A stretch of 21,513 bases of DNA from a virus: positions 1-21,513 of IMG/VR virus record IMGVR_UViG_3300037963_005623; one strand, written 5' to 3'. Shown here in pieces: positions 1 to 8,052 of this stretch. Below the pieces are notes generated by a model that was not told the DNA's origin, did no database searches, and saw nothing but the letters and a program-made list of their open reading frames with translations. Position 1 is the first letter of the stretch. Every line of letters starts with the position of its first letter. Both the position numbers and the translations under genes were made by a program.

Positions 1-39
1 TGTACCATCGGGAGTTCTGAGAGTGATATTATATGACAT
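1..39 (-). CDS. petF: ferredoxin-like protein, N-terminal fragment (runs off window)
   Basis: An ATG at 37-39 opens a frame that stays open to the window edge and encodes MSYNITLRTPDGT. This resembles the start of plant-type [2Fe-2S] ferredoxins, in which an N-terminal beta strand of the form YxVTLxTPDG precedes the cluster-binding cysteines. The cysteines lie outside the window, so the call rests on 13 residues. The predicted transcription start from the promoter at 62-90 would give a leader of about 16 nt. Ferredoxin genes are known auxiliary genes in cyanophages, where they could carry electrons from photosystem I or to phage-encoded bilin reductases. The adjacent hli supports a photosynthesis-related block. 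No clear Shine-Dalgarno is visible. Confidence 0.55.
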   Translation of the reverse strand, partial: MSYNITLRTPDGT

Positions 40-61
40 TCGGTTTTCTATAGAAAGTTTA

Positions 62-90
62 AGTATATAGAATTTTTGTTACCCTGTCAA
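62..90 (-). promoter_or_regulatory. sigma70-like promoter for the ferredoxin-like gene
   Basis: Read on the minus strand, TTGACA (85-90) and TATACT (62-67) are separated by exactly 17 bp. This is a perfect -35 and a 5/6 -10. It lies between the hli stop codon and the start of the ferredoxin-like gene, and its -35 sits inside an inverted repeat (83-105). Confidence 0.8.
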
Positions 91-105
91 GTATAACTTG
101 TCAGG
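83..105. repeat. inverted repeat overlapping a -35 box
   Basis: The arms CCTGTCAAG (83-91) and CTTGTCAGG (97-105) pair at 8 of 9 positions around a 5-nt spacer (TATAA). The -35 hexamer of the downstream promoter (85-90) lies within one arm. It could be an operator for a dyad-binding regulator, or a weak hairpin at the 3' end of hli. There is no T-tract, so it is not a standard intrinsic terminator. Confidence 0.5.
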
Positions 106-107
106 AA

Positions 108-326
108 TCAAATACCAAATGCACCGAAGAAGAAAAGACTGCCGGTTGTGGCATAAGAAAGAATCGCAGCCACAAATCCAATCATTGCAGTACGACCATT
201 AAGTTTCTCTGCCTTCTCAGCATAAGTCTCATAACCGTAACGCTCTGCCGCAGTCTTGTCAATATACATTCGTGGTTCTGTAGCCCACATATTCATTTGT
301 CCTTGTTCGTTGCTCGTTACGGTCAT
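108..326 (-). CDS. hli: high-light-inducible protein (Hli), chlorophyll-binding single helix
   Basis: This 72-residue protein has a soluble N-terminal half and one hydrophobic helix from about residue 46 to 70. The chlorophyll-binding signature ExxNxRxAMIGF is intact (E40, N43, R45). Hli proteins bind chlorophyll and carotenoid in thylakoid membranes and protect photosystem II assembly. Cyanophage copies are thought to keep the photosystems working during infection. The gene has its own promoter (354-382), which separates it from the glycan cluster upstream. The ATG at 326 lies about 21 nt from the predicted transcription start. An in-frame ATG at 296 is preceded by AAGGA and could be the real start, giving 62 residues. 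The family call is very safe; the start is less so. Confidence 0.95.
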   Translation of the reverse strand: MTVTSNEQGQMNMWATEPRMYIDKTAAERYGYETYAEKAEKLNGRTAMIGFVAAILSYATTGSLFFFGAFGI

Positions 327-353
327 TTGTCTTTTTATGAAGAACTGTTACAT

Positions 354-382
354 AGTATATAGTAATGTAACAACGTTGTCAA
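354..382 (-). promoter_or_regulatory. sigma70-like promoter for hli
   Basis: TTGACA (377-382) and TATACT (354-359) on the minus strand are spaced by exactly 17 bp in the 80-bp gap between the glycan cluster and hli. An 8-bp palindrome, CAACGTTG (371-378), touches the -35. No intrinsic terminator for the upstream operon is evident in this gap. Confidence 0.8.
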
Positions 383-406
383 GCTTTGATATGTAAAATA
401 TGATAC

Positions 407-1198
407 TTATTTGCCTTCGAATCCTGGAGGAAGTCGATTAAAGTATGGATCATAATCAAAAATATCGTTCCAATCTTCAACCTCAACTGATTGATTTTTC
501 CAAAAATTCCAAAGTCCTTCATAACTTGACTTATGAAAAACATCGATGTGTTCATCATGAATAGAGGATCCTAATTCAAGTTTATATAAAAACAAGGGAA
601 TAGAAAAAGTATTACCAGAATTATAAATCAAATCATCAGCAACTGCTCTCGGTTTAACTCCATTATCAATCTTATACTTATCACCTCTCACATGAAGGTC
701 AATCAACTTTTGAGCATGTCTACGAGTTATCATATAACATGCTGTAGAAAAATCATTCACAAATCTCTTATGCATCTTCAAATAAACTGATGCGGGATTA
801 ATAATTGCAAGTTGAATTACATCATAATCATAGGGAACTTTTGCATAAAAATCTTTCCATGTAAAAGGCCAATGAGTTACCGTGGAAATATCACAGTCAT
901 CTTCCATCATTAAAGCACATGGAGAATCCGTTTTAAGAAACTCTACCATTGCTTTCAGATGAGACGTAGTGCATCCTACCTCACCTGAAGACATACTATC
1001 AGGATACCTACCTTTAAGAATATCTCCAAGGTCTCTGCCATCTCTACCATCATATGCAGAGATTCGAGTATAATTCTCAATACCCCAGTATTCAAATTGA
1101 TTTTCAATATATTCTTTTCTTTCTGGTTGATCATCCAGATTCAAATAAAATATTGGAGGAAGTCCTTTTAGTTTATATAATGCTTTATTCTTATCCAT
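407..1198 (-). CDS. glycosyltransferase family 25 (LPS biosynthesis type)
   Basis: The last gene of the glycosyltransferase operon encodes a 263-residue protein of the GT25/LPS galactosyltransferase type. Seen: an N-terminal IFYLNLDDQPERKEY (residues 16-30), which matches the family's opening strand. The signature GEVGCTTSH (72-80) is followed by a metal/nucleotide-binding acidic motif MMEDD (97-101). GT25 enzymes add galactose or related sugars to lipooligosaccharide cores. The ATG at 1198 overlaps the upstream stop as TGATG and is preceded by GGAAGG at a workable distance. A longer frame beginning with TTG at 1222 is unlikely. The precise donor and acceptor cannot be read from the sequence. 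Confidence 0.85.
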   Translation of the reverse strand: MDKNKALYKLKGLPPIFYLNLDDQPERKEYIENQFEYWGIENYTRISAYDGRDGRDLGDILKGRYPDSMSSGEVGCTTSHLKAMVEFLKTDSPCALMMEDDCDISTVTHWPFTWKDFYAKVPYDYDVIQLAIINPASVYLKMHKRFVNDFSTACYMITRRHAQKLIDLHVRGDKYKIDNGVKPRAVADDLIYNSGNTFSIPLFLYKLELGSSIHDEHIDVFHKSSYEGLWNFWKNQSVEVEDWNDIFDYDPYFNRLPPGFEGK

Positions 1199-2049
1199 CA
1201 AATTACCTTCCAATTTTGACAATATAAATCTTTGGTGTTTTTATCAGAGTAGTCAGAACCAAACCACATTTTTGGTGCAACAACTTTTTGATATGGATTT
1301 GTCTGCAACCAAGCACCCCACCATGACATGGAACTATTAGCAATAATAGCATGATCACATAGAGACATCAAGCACATATCAAGGTATGGAACTAATGCTC
1401 CATCAGAGTGCTTATCCTGAGGTTCTGAAAACATAAATCGATCACCTCTAAAAAATGGTTGTTCCTTTACCCAATCAATTGAATCTGAAAATACAACAAC
1501 CGGTAAACTATCATCAAACTCTGCAAGTGCCTTTTCATAATACTCAAGGGGTTGTACAGGATGTTGATGAGCAAGATTTACATATGCCCACTTAAATCCT
1601 CTCTTGTCAGCAAGTCCAGGATCACCACGACGAACATGCAAAAAGATAACCTCTCCATCTATTTGCTCACGAAAATTTTTACAGGGTTCCAACCATTCAT
1701 CTTTAAATACAAAGTCCTTACGAATGTCATTCTCTATATGCTTGAAATATTTTTCAGTTTGAAAGAAACCATGAACATTCACATTATCAGGACACTTATT
1801 GAAAAATTCCTCGTCAAAATGAAATTGCCTCTCTTGAATAACATTATCAGATTGAATCCAACCTACGTTTTTATTGGTTGATAATTCAAATGCTTCTAAC
1901 AATCCATAGTTATCAATTTGAATTTCATTATTAATTGGAGGAATTGTATAATCAAATCCACGATTAGCAGCAATACCTTTCAGTGCTGCATATTGAAACA
2001 TCTGATTACCAAATCTTCCAATAGTGCCAATACCATTAAACCCAATCAT
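1198..2049 (-). CDS. alpha-1,2-fucosyltransferase-like, glycosyltransferase family 11
   Basis: This 283-residue protein carries both hallmark blocks of GT11. The first is GRFGNQMFQYAA (residues 11-22). The second is the GDP-fucose-binding HVRRGD (138-143). A C-terminal block ANSSMSWWGAW precedes the final strand, as in bacterial FutC/WbsJ-type enzymes. The family normally transfers L-fucose from GDP-fucose in alpha-1,2 linkage; related 6-deoxy or L-galactose donors are plausible here because the cluster also encodes a GDP-mannose 3,5-epimerase and a GMD-like SDR. The start overlaps the upstream SDR gene by 14 nt, and the stop overlaps the GT25 gene by 1 nt, so the genes are probably translationally coupled. 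Length is typical for the family. Confidence 0.9.
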   Translation of the reverse strand: MIGFNGIGTIGRFGNQMFQYAALKGIAANRGFDYTIPPINNEIQIDNYGLLEAFELSTNKNVGWIQSDNVIQERQFHFDEEFFNKCPDNVNVHGFFQTEKYFKHIENDIRKDFVFKDEWLEPCKNFREQIDGEVIFLHVRRGDPGLADKRGFKWAYVNLAHQHPVQPLEYYEKALAEFDDSLPVVVFSDSIDWVKEQPFFRGDRFMFSEPQDKHSDGALVPYLDMCLMSLCDHAIIANSSMSWWGAWLQTNPYQKVVAPKMWFGSDYSDKNTKDLYCQNWKVI

Positions 2050-2896
2050 TTTTCATCGCCTCAAACACTTTATCAATACCATCTTGAATACCAGTTTTTG
2101 GTAACCACCATCCAGTAATATAGGTATCCGCTTCGTTTCTCTTATCCATCTGAACACTATCCTTTGCAAGACCTGGTTTAATTTTTACATCATACCTTCC
2201 GATTTTATTGAAACAACCCTGAATAATTGCAGCAACATCTTTGATAGAAGTTGAGTTGAATGATGTAATATGCAGTGGATCTTCTGGTTTAAAGTCAGTG
2301 AAGTTCTCCATCACTGTTTCCAGTGCCTCACAGCAGTCCTCAGCATACAAGAACTGACGTTCTTCTGTGCCGTCTGTCATCATCTCGAATTCTCCCTCCT
2401 CAAATCCTTTACGGATGAAGTCAGTGATGACGTGTGCTTTCTCCATATCCTTTTCGATACCATAAACGTTCCAGAACTTTACAGTAAGTCCCTTAAGTGC
2501 AGTAGTATGAAGTTCTCCCACACGTTTCATGACACCATATGGTGAATAAGACATGTTGCTCATCTGAGAAGATGCAAAGACGAATCTCTTATTATATCTT
2601 TTTAGTAGAGCAAAAGTATTTGCCATCATACGTGTATTATTGTTGATGAACTGAAAAGTATGTTGATACTTTTTTAGGTAGTGTGAACCACCAACATCAA
2701 ATGCAAGGAAGAATACAAAGTCTGCTTTACTTATAATACGCTCAACATATGTATTAGGTGTTGCTCTCAGGTCATTCTGAATACCATCAACAATATCAAC
2801 ACCAGTAACCTCGTGTCCTTTCTCTGTCAGATACTCTTTTAAGTACGCTCCAATCTGACCTGCAGATCCTAAGATAACAATGTTCATTTTAGACAT
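2036..2896 (-). CDS. NAD(P)-dependent extended SDR (sugar epimerase/dehydratase family)
   Basis: This 286-residue protein is an extended short-chain dehydrogenase acting on nucleotide sugars. The Rossmann glycine motif GSAGQIG lies at residues 10-16. A catalytic Ser region (S109-S110) and the YxxxK pair (Y120, K124 in YGVMK) are intact. C-terminal text around FLYAEDCCEAL is typical of substrate-binding parts of NDP-sugar epimerases. It sits among glycosyltransferases rather than with the other sugar-nucleotide genes, so it may supply the donor for one of its direct neighbours. It overlaps the GT4-GT6 gene by 8 nt upstream and the GT11 gene by 14 nt downstream. A second ATG three codons in is a possible start. 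Reaction type (epimerase, dehydratase or reductase) is not resolvable. Confidence 0.8.
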   Translation of the reverse strand: MSKMNIVILGSAGQIGAYLKEYLTEKGHEVTGVDIVDGIQNDLRATPNTYVERIISKADFVFFLAFDVGGSHYLKKYQHTFQFINNNTRMMANTFALLKRYNKRFVFASSQMSNMSYSPYGVMKRVGELHTTALKGLTVKFWNVYGIEKDMEKAHVITDFIRKGFEEGEFEMMTDGTEERQFLYAEDCCEALETVMENFTDFKPEDPLHITSFNSTSIKDVAAIIQGCFNKIGRYDVKIKPGLAKDSVQMDKRNEADTYITGWWLPKTGIQDGIDKVFEAMKNDWV

Positions 2897-4556
2897 GATA
2901 ATTTGAATTATTTTTTGATAGATGAACTATTTTTGCTTCAAAATTACATACATCAGAAAAATCTTCCGGGTATGCATAAGATGAGGATAAAGTATTTACT
3001 CTGGACTTATTCTCTATAAAAAATTTATTTAGATGGCTCTCATCATGCCATATTGCTACTATATCATCTTTTAGATCATCATTGGTTCTGTTCTGAAGTT
3101 CATCAATTAATTCGAATACATAGGGAACTTTACCACCCCATAAACATCCCTGCCAGTATGTTGATATATCATCACCCTCTTTGATGGCAGCACGACACTT
3201 AGGGTTAGTCTCAAATGCACCAGGAAACTTACCGTGCGGTGGCATACTAAGGAAGTGACAGGGATGATGCACCCCAAAGAATGGTTTACTAGGATCAAAG
3301 AATTCTTCTTCAGTAATGTCACTAGTCACCAGAGCATCAGCATCAATGAACACAAACCAATCATTCTTCATGATCTCCTGTCTTGCCTTATTAAGAATTT
3401 CAAATCTTTTAAGGGTGATGAATGGCCAATCTAAATGATCCTGTTGATATTGAATCACGTTGTCGGGCATTCCCTCTAGTTCTCCGTCCGTGAAAACTAA
3501 AAATGTCTTCTCAGACTCAGGTAAGAAGTGCTCTTCAATTTTTTCATAGTAACTAGGAAGATAGTTTAAATATTTCCCTGTCCCTATGAAGCAAATAGCA
3601 ACTTTATTCCTCTTATTCTCAATCATCTGTTCGACATTTGGTATGAAATAATTTTCAATTACATTAGTCCAATCAAACTGCTTGGAGTATTCTAAGATTT
3701 CATCTCTATTGTTTACAGAGTATTCTCTATTCTCAATGATTGCTCTCTCAACATACTCCAAGTCATCAACTTTATCCTCAGGGATCACAGTAATAAACTT
3801 CTTACTCAGGTCAAGGTTTGCTGTTGCCCACTGACTAACAACAACTCCAAGACCAGCAGCAAATGCTTCCATGACAACCAGTGAGTGTGCCTCACCATCA
3901 GATAGTAGAACTAGATTACCATAGTCAGTCAGATTATCATATAGATAATCCTTTTCCCATTCACCAAGATAGTTCCTGGACTGGTCAAATCTGTGATCTA
4001 CAATGTTACCTGCATACCATAGACTATCTATTGATTGGAAGAAGCATTGCCTCTTCCTATAATCAACCTTCGCAAGGAAAATAGATCTGTCAGCAAACTT
4101 AGGAGTGTCAGTCACTCTAAAGTTATCTGACATAACTCCATTTGGATTTAAGTATAGTCTATCTGATGGTATCTTACAATCATTTTCATACACTCTATTG
4201 ATACCATCAGATAATCCAAAGACTACAGGTTTAACCTGTCCAAAAACATCAAAAACCCTCTGCTTATATGGTCCCAAGAGTTCGGGTCTTTCAATATAAG
4301 CAAAATGAGTTGTTATAGCACAAGGATATCTGATATAGGGATATAGAGGAACCCAATCATCATAGTTAATATGTACAAAGTCTGGTTTAAATTCATCAAT
4401 CATACCCAGAATCTTCATCGGATCTCCGATGTTTATGATCTGAACATCATGTCCTAGTTTTTCTAGAGTTATCTTATAATCCCAGATTAAAGATTCTACA
4501 GCACCCCATCCTTTGGGTGGGATTGGAGTGTCTGGTCCAATAATACTAATTCGCAT
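2889..4556 (-). CDS. two-domain glycosyltransferase: GT4-like domain fused to GT6 (ABO-like) domain
   Basis: This 555-residue protein is a fusion. Residues 1 to about 312 form a GT-B, GT4-like domain: a glycine-rich N-terminal loop (IPPKGWGAVES), LVLLSDGEAHSLVVMEAFAAG (about 215-235) and a C-terminal helix. This half is a clear paralogue of the next gene upstream (4546-5523). Residues from about 317 to 555 form a GT6 domain, the family of the ABO blood-group and alpha-1,3-galactosyl transferases. It has FIDADALV with the DxD-type triad D405-A406-D407, a WQGCLWGG block (468-475) and the strong family signature WHDESHLNKFF (503-513). Many bacterial GT6 enzymes have NxN in place of DxD, so retention of DxD suggests metal dependence. 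One chain probably adds two successive sugars. No frameshift or linker damage is visible. Confidence 0.88.
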   Translation of the reverse strand: MRISIIGPDTPIPPKGWGAVESLIWDYKITLEKLGHDVQIINIGDPMKILGMIDEFKPDFVHINYDDWVPLYPYIRYPCAITTHFAYIERPELLGPYKQRVFDVFGQVKPVVFGLSDGINRVYENDCKIPSDRLYLNPNGVMSDNFRVTDTPKFADRSIFLAKVDYRKRQCFFQSIDSLWYAGNIVDHRFDQSRNYLGEWEKDYLYDNLTDYGNLVLLSDGEAHSLVVMEAFAAGLGVVVSQWATANLDLSKKFITVIPEDKVDDLEYVERAIIENREYSVNNRDEILEYSKQFDWTNVIENYFIPNVEQMIENKRNKVAICFIGTGKYLNYLPSYYEKIEEHFLPESEKTFLVFTDGELEGMPDNVIQYQQDHLDWPFITLKRFEILNKARQEIMKNDWFVFIDADALVTSDITEEEFFDPSKPFFGVHHPCHFLSMPPHGKFPGAFETNPKCRAAIKEGDDISTYWQGCLWGGKVPYVFELIDELQNRTNDDLKDDIVAIWHDESHLNKFFIENKSRVNTLSSSYAYPEDFSDVCNFEAKIVHLSKNNSNYHV

Positions 4557-5523
4557 TTGGTTCTAATTTCTCAATATTTTGAGCATAAAGTTTTACAAGA
4601 CCTTCCCAAGAAAAATTATCAATACCAAATTGTCTAATATCATCTCTCATACTAATAGAGACCTCACGGTTTTCTTTGATCTTCTCTTCAACATAGGAAA
4701 TGTCTTCAAGTTTATCATCAGGAATTACAGTAACAAAAGGTAGATCCTTTGGTAGATCATGTGCAGCATACTTAGAAATAACTACACCCAACCCATTGAT
4801 AATTGCCTCCTTAACAACCAAAGGTGTTCCATTTTCTCCGTCAGACAAAAGAACAAGACTTGCAAAGTCTGTAAAATGTTCACGCTTATAATCATCACTC
4901 CACTCACCAAGATAGTTCTTAGACTGATCGAATGGAGTAGCACCAGTATCCTGTCCCACATAATCAATAGAGTCAATGTCTTGATACAACCATTGCTTCT
5001 TACGATGATAAATCTGTCCCAGATACAAAGATCGATCAGCTTTTAGTGCCTCACTACGATATGTGAATCGTTTATGATTAGCACCGTTCTCAGATAGAAG
5101 AAGTGTGCTCTCATCTGCTCCAGCATTCTTGAAAGTCTCATAATCTTTCTTAGAAATACAAAAAACATAATATTTTTTGTTATTGATAATCCAATCAAAA
5201 ATGCGATCATATCCATCACGACGGTGCATATGCGGTTGATCAATATATGGATAGTGACTACTAAATGCTAACTTAGGAATATTAGTTTCAGCAACAATTC
5301 TATCCATGATAGGATGAAAAACATCGTAATGAACATGAGCAAAATCATATTGCTCCTCATTCAAATACTCAATAATGTCATCATAATTGGGAGTGTTTAC
5401 AATTGACCCTTCATGCCCTAGTTCATCCAACTCAAGGGCATAATCCCAAATTAAACTTTCAACGGCACCCCATCCATCAGGAGGAATGGGCATAATACCA
5501 GGTCCAACAAGTGCAATTTTCAT
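4546..5523 (-). CDS. GT4-like glycosyltransferase, paralogue of the fusion's N-terminal half
   Basis: This 325-residue GT-B type glycosyltransferase begins MKIALVGPGIMPIPPDGWG. It aligns along its length with residues 1-310 of the next gene downstream: shared blocks include WGAVESLIWDY, RSLYLGQIYHRKKQ, DQSKNYLGEW and LVLLSDGENGTPLVVKEA. The donor-binding Glu region (VVKEA) is intact. The two genes therefore arose by tandem duplication, one copy being linked to a GT6 domain. The start is the ATG at 5523, overlapping the upstream stop as TGATG and preceded by AAGGAG at good spacing; a TTG one codon earlier is not favoured. The last 11 nt overlap the fusion gene. Linkage and donor are unknown. 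Confidence 0.85.
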   Translation of the reverse strand: MKIALVGPGIMPIPPDGWGAVESLIWDYALELDELGHEGSIVNTPNYDDIIEYLNEEQYDFAHVHYDVFHPIMDRIVAETNIPKLAFSSHYPYIDQPHMHRRDGYDRIFDWIINNKKYYVFCISKKDYETFKNAGADESTLLLSENGANHKRFTYRSEALKADRSLYLGQIYHRKKQWLYQDIDSIDYVGQDTGATPFDQSKNYLGEWSDDYKREHFTDFASLVLLSDGENGTPLVVKEAIINGLGVVISKYAAHDLPKDLPFVTVIPDDKLEDISYVEEKIKENREVSISMRDDIRQFGIDNFSWEGLVKLYAQNIEKLEPNAN

Positions 5524-6251
5524 CAATAAAGCTCCTTATACGCATGAACAAGAGAAAAATCAGTCTCACGGAAGTTAGGTGTCTTCCAGGTTTCAGTTAA
5601 ATTAGTGTTGATAGAATAGTCTTTACCACAGACAAAGTATGCAATCTGCATGTAGAGATCTAACCATCCAAATCTGTGATCCATATACTTGAGAATATAA
5701 TCAAACTCAAAATCTAGGAAGTCATAGATCTTGTGGTAGTTATCTAGGAAAGTATCAATATTGTAGATGCTACCCCCTCCTGCTCCATACCAATCAACAT
5801 TTGGATTAGCACCATACTTTGTTTTAATGAAATCCATCAATGCTGGTTGAATCTTATTCTCAGGAACTTCAAATCCAGCACACTCCCATTCAAGAGGAAT
5901 CTTCACTTCACCTTGGGTAAGAACATCATCCTCCATCATAATCATGTGAGTGCCACCAGAGGACTTCACATATCGTGCTGCTTCTCGAAACATATGAATC
6001 CAATGTAGAGTTTCATCTTTTGTGAATCCATATACACCAGACTCATGTCCCCAGTTTCTACGACCAATCCTCATATAGGAATGAACGTAGTTTACATTAT
6101 ACTTTTCACAAAGATCAGAGTAATCTACACCACCGTCACAGCAAATTGTATATGGTGCATCAGGGTGATACTTTCTAAACTCCTGTAGAATAAATTCTGT
6201 TGCTTTCTTGTTCTCATACACCGTATGAAAACATCCAAATTTTGTGCTCAT
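5523..6251 (-). CDS. putative GT-A fold glycosyltransferase
   Basis: This 242-residue protein has no signal peptide or membrane segment. It shows a GT-A-like plan: an N-terminal FGCFHTVYENKKATEFIL strand and helix, a THMIMMEDDV block (residues 101-110) whose EDD triad (107-109) probably binds metal and the sugar nucleotide, then DWYGAGGGSIYN, which fits an acceptor-binding loop. I do not recognise a CAZy family with confidence. The acidic triad and location among known glycosyltransferases carry the call. It starts with an ATGA overlap on the upstream gene and has AAGGA just before the ATG. Its stop overlaps the GT4 gene by 1 nt. Substrates are unknown. Confidence 0.6.
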   Translation of the reverse strand: MSTKFGCFHTVYENKKATEFILQEFRKYHPDAPYTICCDGGVDYSDLCEKYNVNYVHSYMRIGRRNWGHESGVYGFTKDETLHWIHMFREAARYVKSSGGTHMIMMEDDVLTQGEVKIPLEWECAGFEVPENKIQPALMDFIKTKYGANPNVDWYGAGGGSIYNIDTFLDNYHKIYDFLDFEFDYILKYMDHRFGWLDLYMQIAYFVCGKDYSINTNLTETWKTPNFRETDFSLVHAYKELY

Positions 6252-7054
6252 GATTCCTTTAAGTAATGTGGATGAATGTCGTCACGATACAACCAGAACC
6301 AGTGCGGTTCCCCAGGAGGTGTGGGTTGCACATCGGGTTTCATACCTTTGAAATCGTAACTGAACGGTGGATTATAGAAACTGAATGTGGAAGGGTTCTT
6401 CATACCAATCCACTTTTCAAAATTCATCCGCTCAATGGGACCGAAGTCCTCTTTCTCTCTGATAAATGCATCTTTGGTGGGGTGTTGCAGTTTTGAAATA
6501 TAATCTGCTCTTGCCCACCAAAAGTTACCACTCATATGTGGCCAGGGATCCAAACAGTAGTTTACCCCAGATACTTGATATTCATCTAATTTGTCAAGAT
6601 TCTCTTCCCATTTATCAATACAACCCCATTCCATGAGGTGTCTCCAACTATTTATTGCTCTCACTTTACGATCAGAATAGTGATCTCTAGTACCACACAT
6701 ATGACTCATACCTTTAGTATGAAAGTACATGACTTTGGTTACACGTTCGTTCACACAATCTTCATAGAGATGCTTCAACGTAAAACCCTCATATTCTTCA
6801 TCACTGTCCCGAACATCAAGAATATCAATCCAATCATATAATGAAACAAATTTTTCAATTCTTGATGCTTGAGGTCCGTTAATTGCACATTTTATAGTAG
6901 CAATTTCTGCCAATCCCGATCTGTAAAGTCTTTTAATCTGCTCATCAACCATGATCTTCCACATATCTGTATTTGCGGGTGCCCAGATATGATAGTAAAC
7001 ATTAGTTTTCATATAATATTTCCAAATGTATTTCTTTGCCTCTTCCTTTTTCAT
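6248..7054 (-). CDS. glycosyltransferase-like protein with HTKG and GNFWWA motifs
   Basis: This 268-residue soluble protein has conserved-looking blocks VMYFHTKGMSH, INSWRHLMEWGCI and PHMSGNFWWARADYISKL. This combination recalls uncharacterised proteins of polysaccharide loci that are often annotated as glycosyltransferases, but I cannot name a family or identify a catalytic triad. It is flanked on both sides by glycosyltransferase genes with 4-nt ATGA overlaps. The chosen ATG at 7054 follows AGAGGA at short spacing. An internal Met at residue 15 could be an alternative start. A role in glycan assembly is inferred from context only. Confidence 0.5.
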   Translation of the reverse strand: MKKEEAKKYIWKYYMKTNVYYHIWAPANTDMWKIMVDEQIKRLYRSGLAEIATIKCAINGPQASRIEKFVSLYDWIDILDVRDSDEEYEGFTLKHLYEDCVNERVTKVMYFHTKGMSHMCGTRDHYSDRKVRAINSWRHLMEWGCIDKWEENLDKLDEYQVSGVNYCLDPWPHMSGNFWWARADYISKLQHPTKDAFIREKEDFGPIERMNFEKWIGMKNPSTFSFYNPPFSYDFKGMKPDVQPTPPGEPHWFWLYRDDIHPHYLKES

Positions 7055-8004
7055 AATCCTCTGATGATTTCAATAATACCATTACACCTATTCAGATATG
7101 TATGATCTCGTTTCACAATCTCAAACAAGTGTTTCATTCTTTCCTTATCATACTGATGCTCTATACCAAGATCAAAGATCTCTTGTGCAGTCTCAGCACA
7201 TAAAACTTCCTTATCAATAAAGTCTTTAACATAAGGAGCATCACACACAACAGGGCAACCATAACTGATTGCTTTCATAACACGACAAGAAACATAGAGA
7301 GTGTCTTTCTGCTCTTGTGGTCTGAAGTCAGGGACAAAAAATGACTTCTGCATCAATTTGATATTTGTATCTTCGTCGATTGCCCTATCACCAGAAGGAA
7401 CATGTGCTTTCTCCGCATCATAGTGATTGAAAGTAATATTATTCTGCTTTACAATCTCAATAAATTGTTGATGTAGAGGTTCTGCATTAGGTCGTGGTGC
7501 ATGAATAGTCCCAATAAAATTATACTCATTATTCCGAGTAATATCAATATCTTCAATCTCCATTTCTTCTGGCCAAATGTTTGTTGCCAAGGAGAAATAC
7601 ATTACCTCATAGGGAACCTCAGGAGTCTTGTCGTAGATGACTCCTTTATCAGCTTCAATAAACCTAACTCCATCAGGGTTTGGACGTTCAAACTCAGGAA
7701 CCCTCATGTTAATGAGTCTTTTAACATTACCAAGATACTTATCCACATTGCGAAATCTATCCCATGAAATATAGATTCCACTAGAAATCACAGGACAATT
7801 GATATCTGTTCCGGATTGATTATCAATAAAAAAGATAGAATTATTATAATCAAACTCTCTAGTATTTGGATATTCTCTATCATCAAACCAATAAACATCA
7901 TATCCAAGTTTTTCAAATGTCCTATAGATACATACCAAAAAGTACGATGCAGTGTCTGTATAATGCTTATGGCCCCAGATGATAATCTTATTACTTTTAT
8001 CCAT
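7051..8004 (-). CDS. putative GT-B type glycosyltransferase, first gene of the transferase operon
   Basis: This 317-residue protein opens with IIIWGHKHYTDTASYF and has, near the C terminus, a block SCRVMKAISYGCPVVCDAPYVKDF that resembles the donor-binding region of GT-B glycosyltransferases (a chain of small residues followed by G-x-P-V-V). The sequence between is less familiar, so the exact family is open. The ATG at 8004 is chosen because it lies about 13 nt from the transcription start predicted for the promoter at 8024-8052. A TTG at 8013 would leave almost no leader. No Shine-Dalgarno is obvious. It ends with an ATGA overlap on the next gene. It heads an operon of eight genes. Confidence 0.6.
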   Translation of the reverse strand: MDKSNKIIIWGHKHYTDTASYFLVCIYRTFEKLGYDVYWFDDREYPNTREFDYNNSIFFIDNQSGTDINCPVISSGIYISWDRFRNVDKYLGNVKRLINMRVPEFERPNPDGVRFIEADKGVIYDKTPEVPYEVMYFSLATNIWPEEMEIEDIDITRNNEYNFIGTIHAPRPNAEPLHQQFIEIVKQNNITFNHYDAEKAHVPSGDRAIDEDTNIKLMQKSFFVPDFRPQEQKDTLYVSCRVMKAISYGCPVVCDAPYVKDFIDKEVLCAETAQEIFDLGIEHQYDKERMKHLFEIVKRDHTYLNRCNGIIEIIRGL

Positions 8005-8023
8005 AATTAACAATATTTTTTAC

Positions 8024-8052
8024 ATTATAGTATGAAGTGAACAAATAGTCAA
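8024..8052 (-). promoter_or_regulatory. sigma70-like promoter of the glycosyltransferase operon
   Basis: On the minus strand TTGACT (8047-8052) and TATAAT (8024-8029) are spaced by exactly 17 bp. The TGA of the -35 (8049-8051) is the stop codon of the GMD-like gene upstream, so coding and promoter sequence share bases. The predicted start falls near 8017, only about 13 nt before the ATG. Confidence 0.85.

Noticed and set aside
383-410. AT-rich dyad after the last glycan gene as a terminator
   Set aside because: The pairing is short and nearly all A-T, there is no GC stem and no T-tract, so no terminator can be supported there.
6570-6600. Internal TTGACA at about 6592 on the minus strand as another promoter
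   Set aside because: No acceptable -10 lies 16-18 bp downstream, and it is deep inside a coding region.
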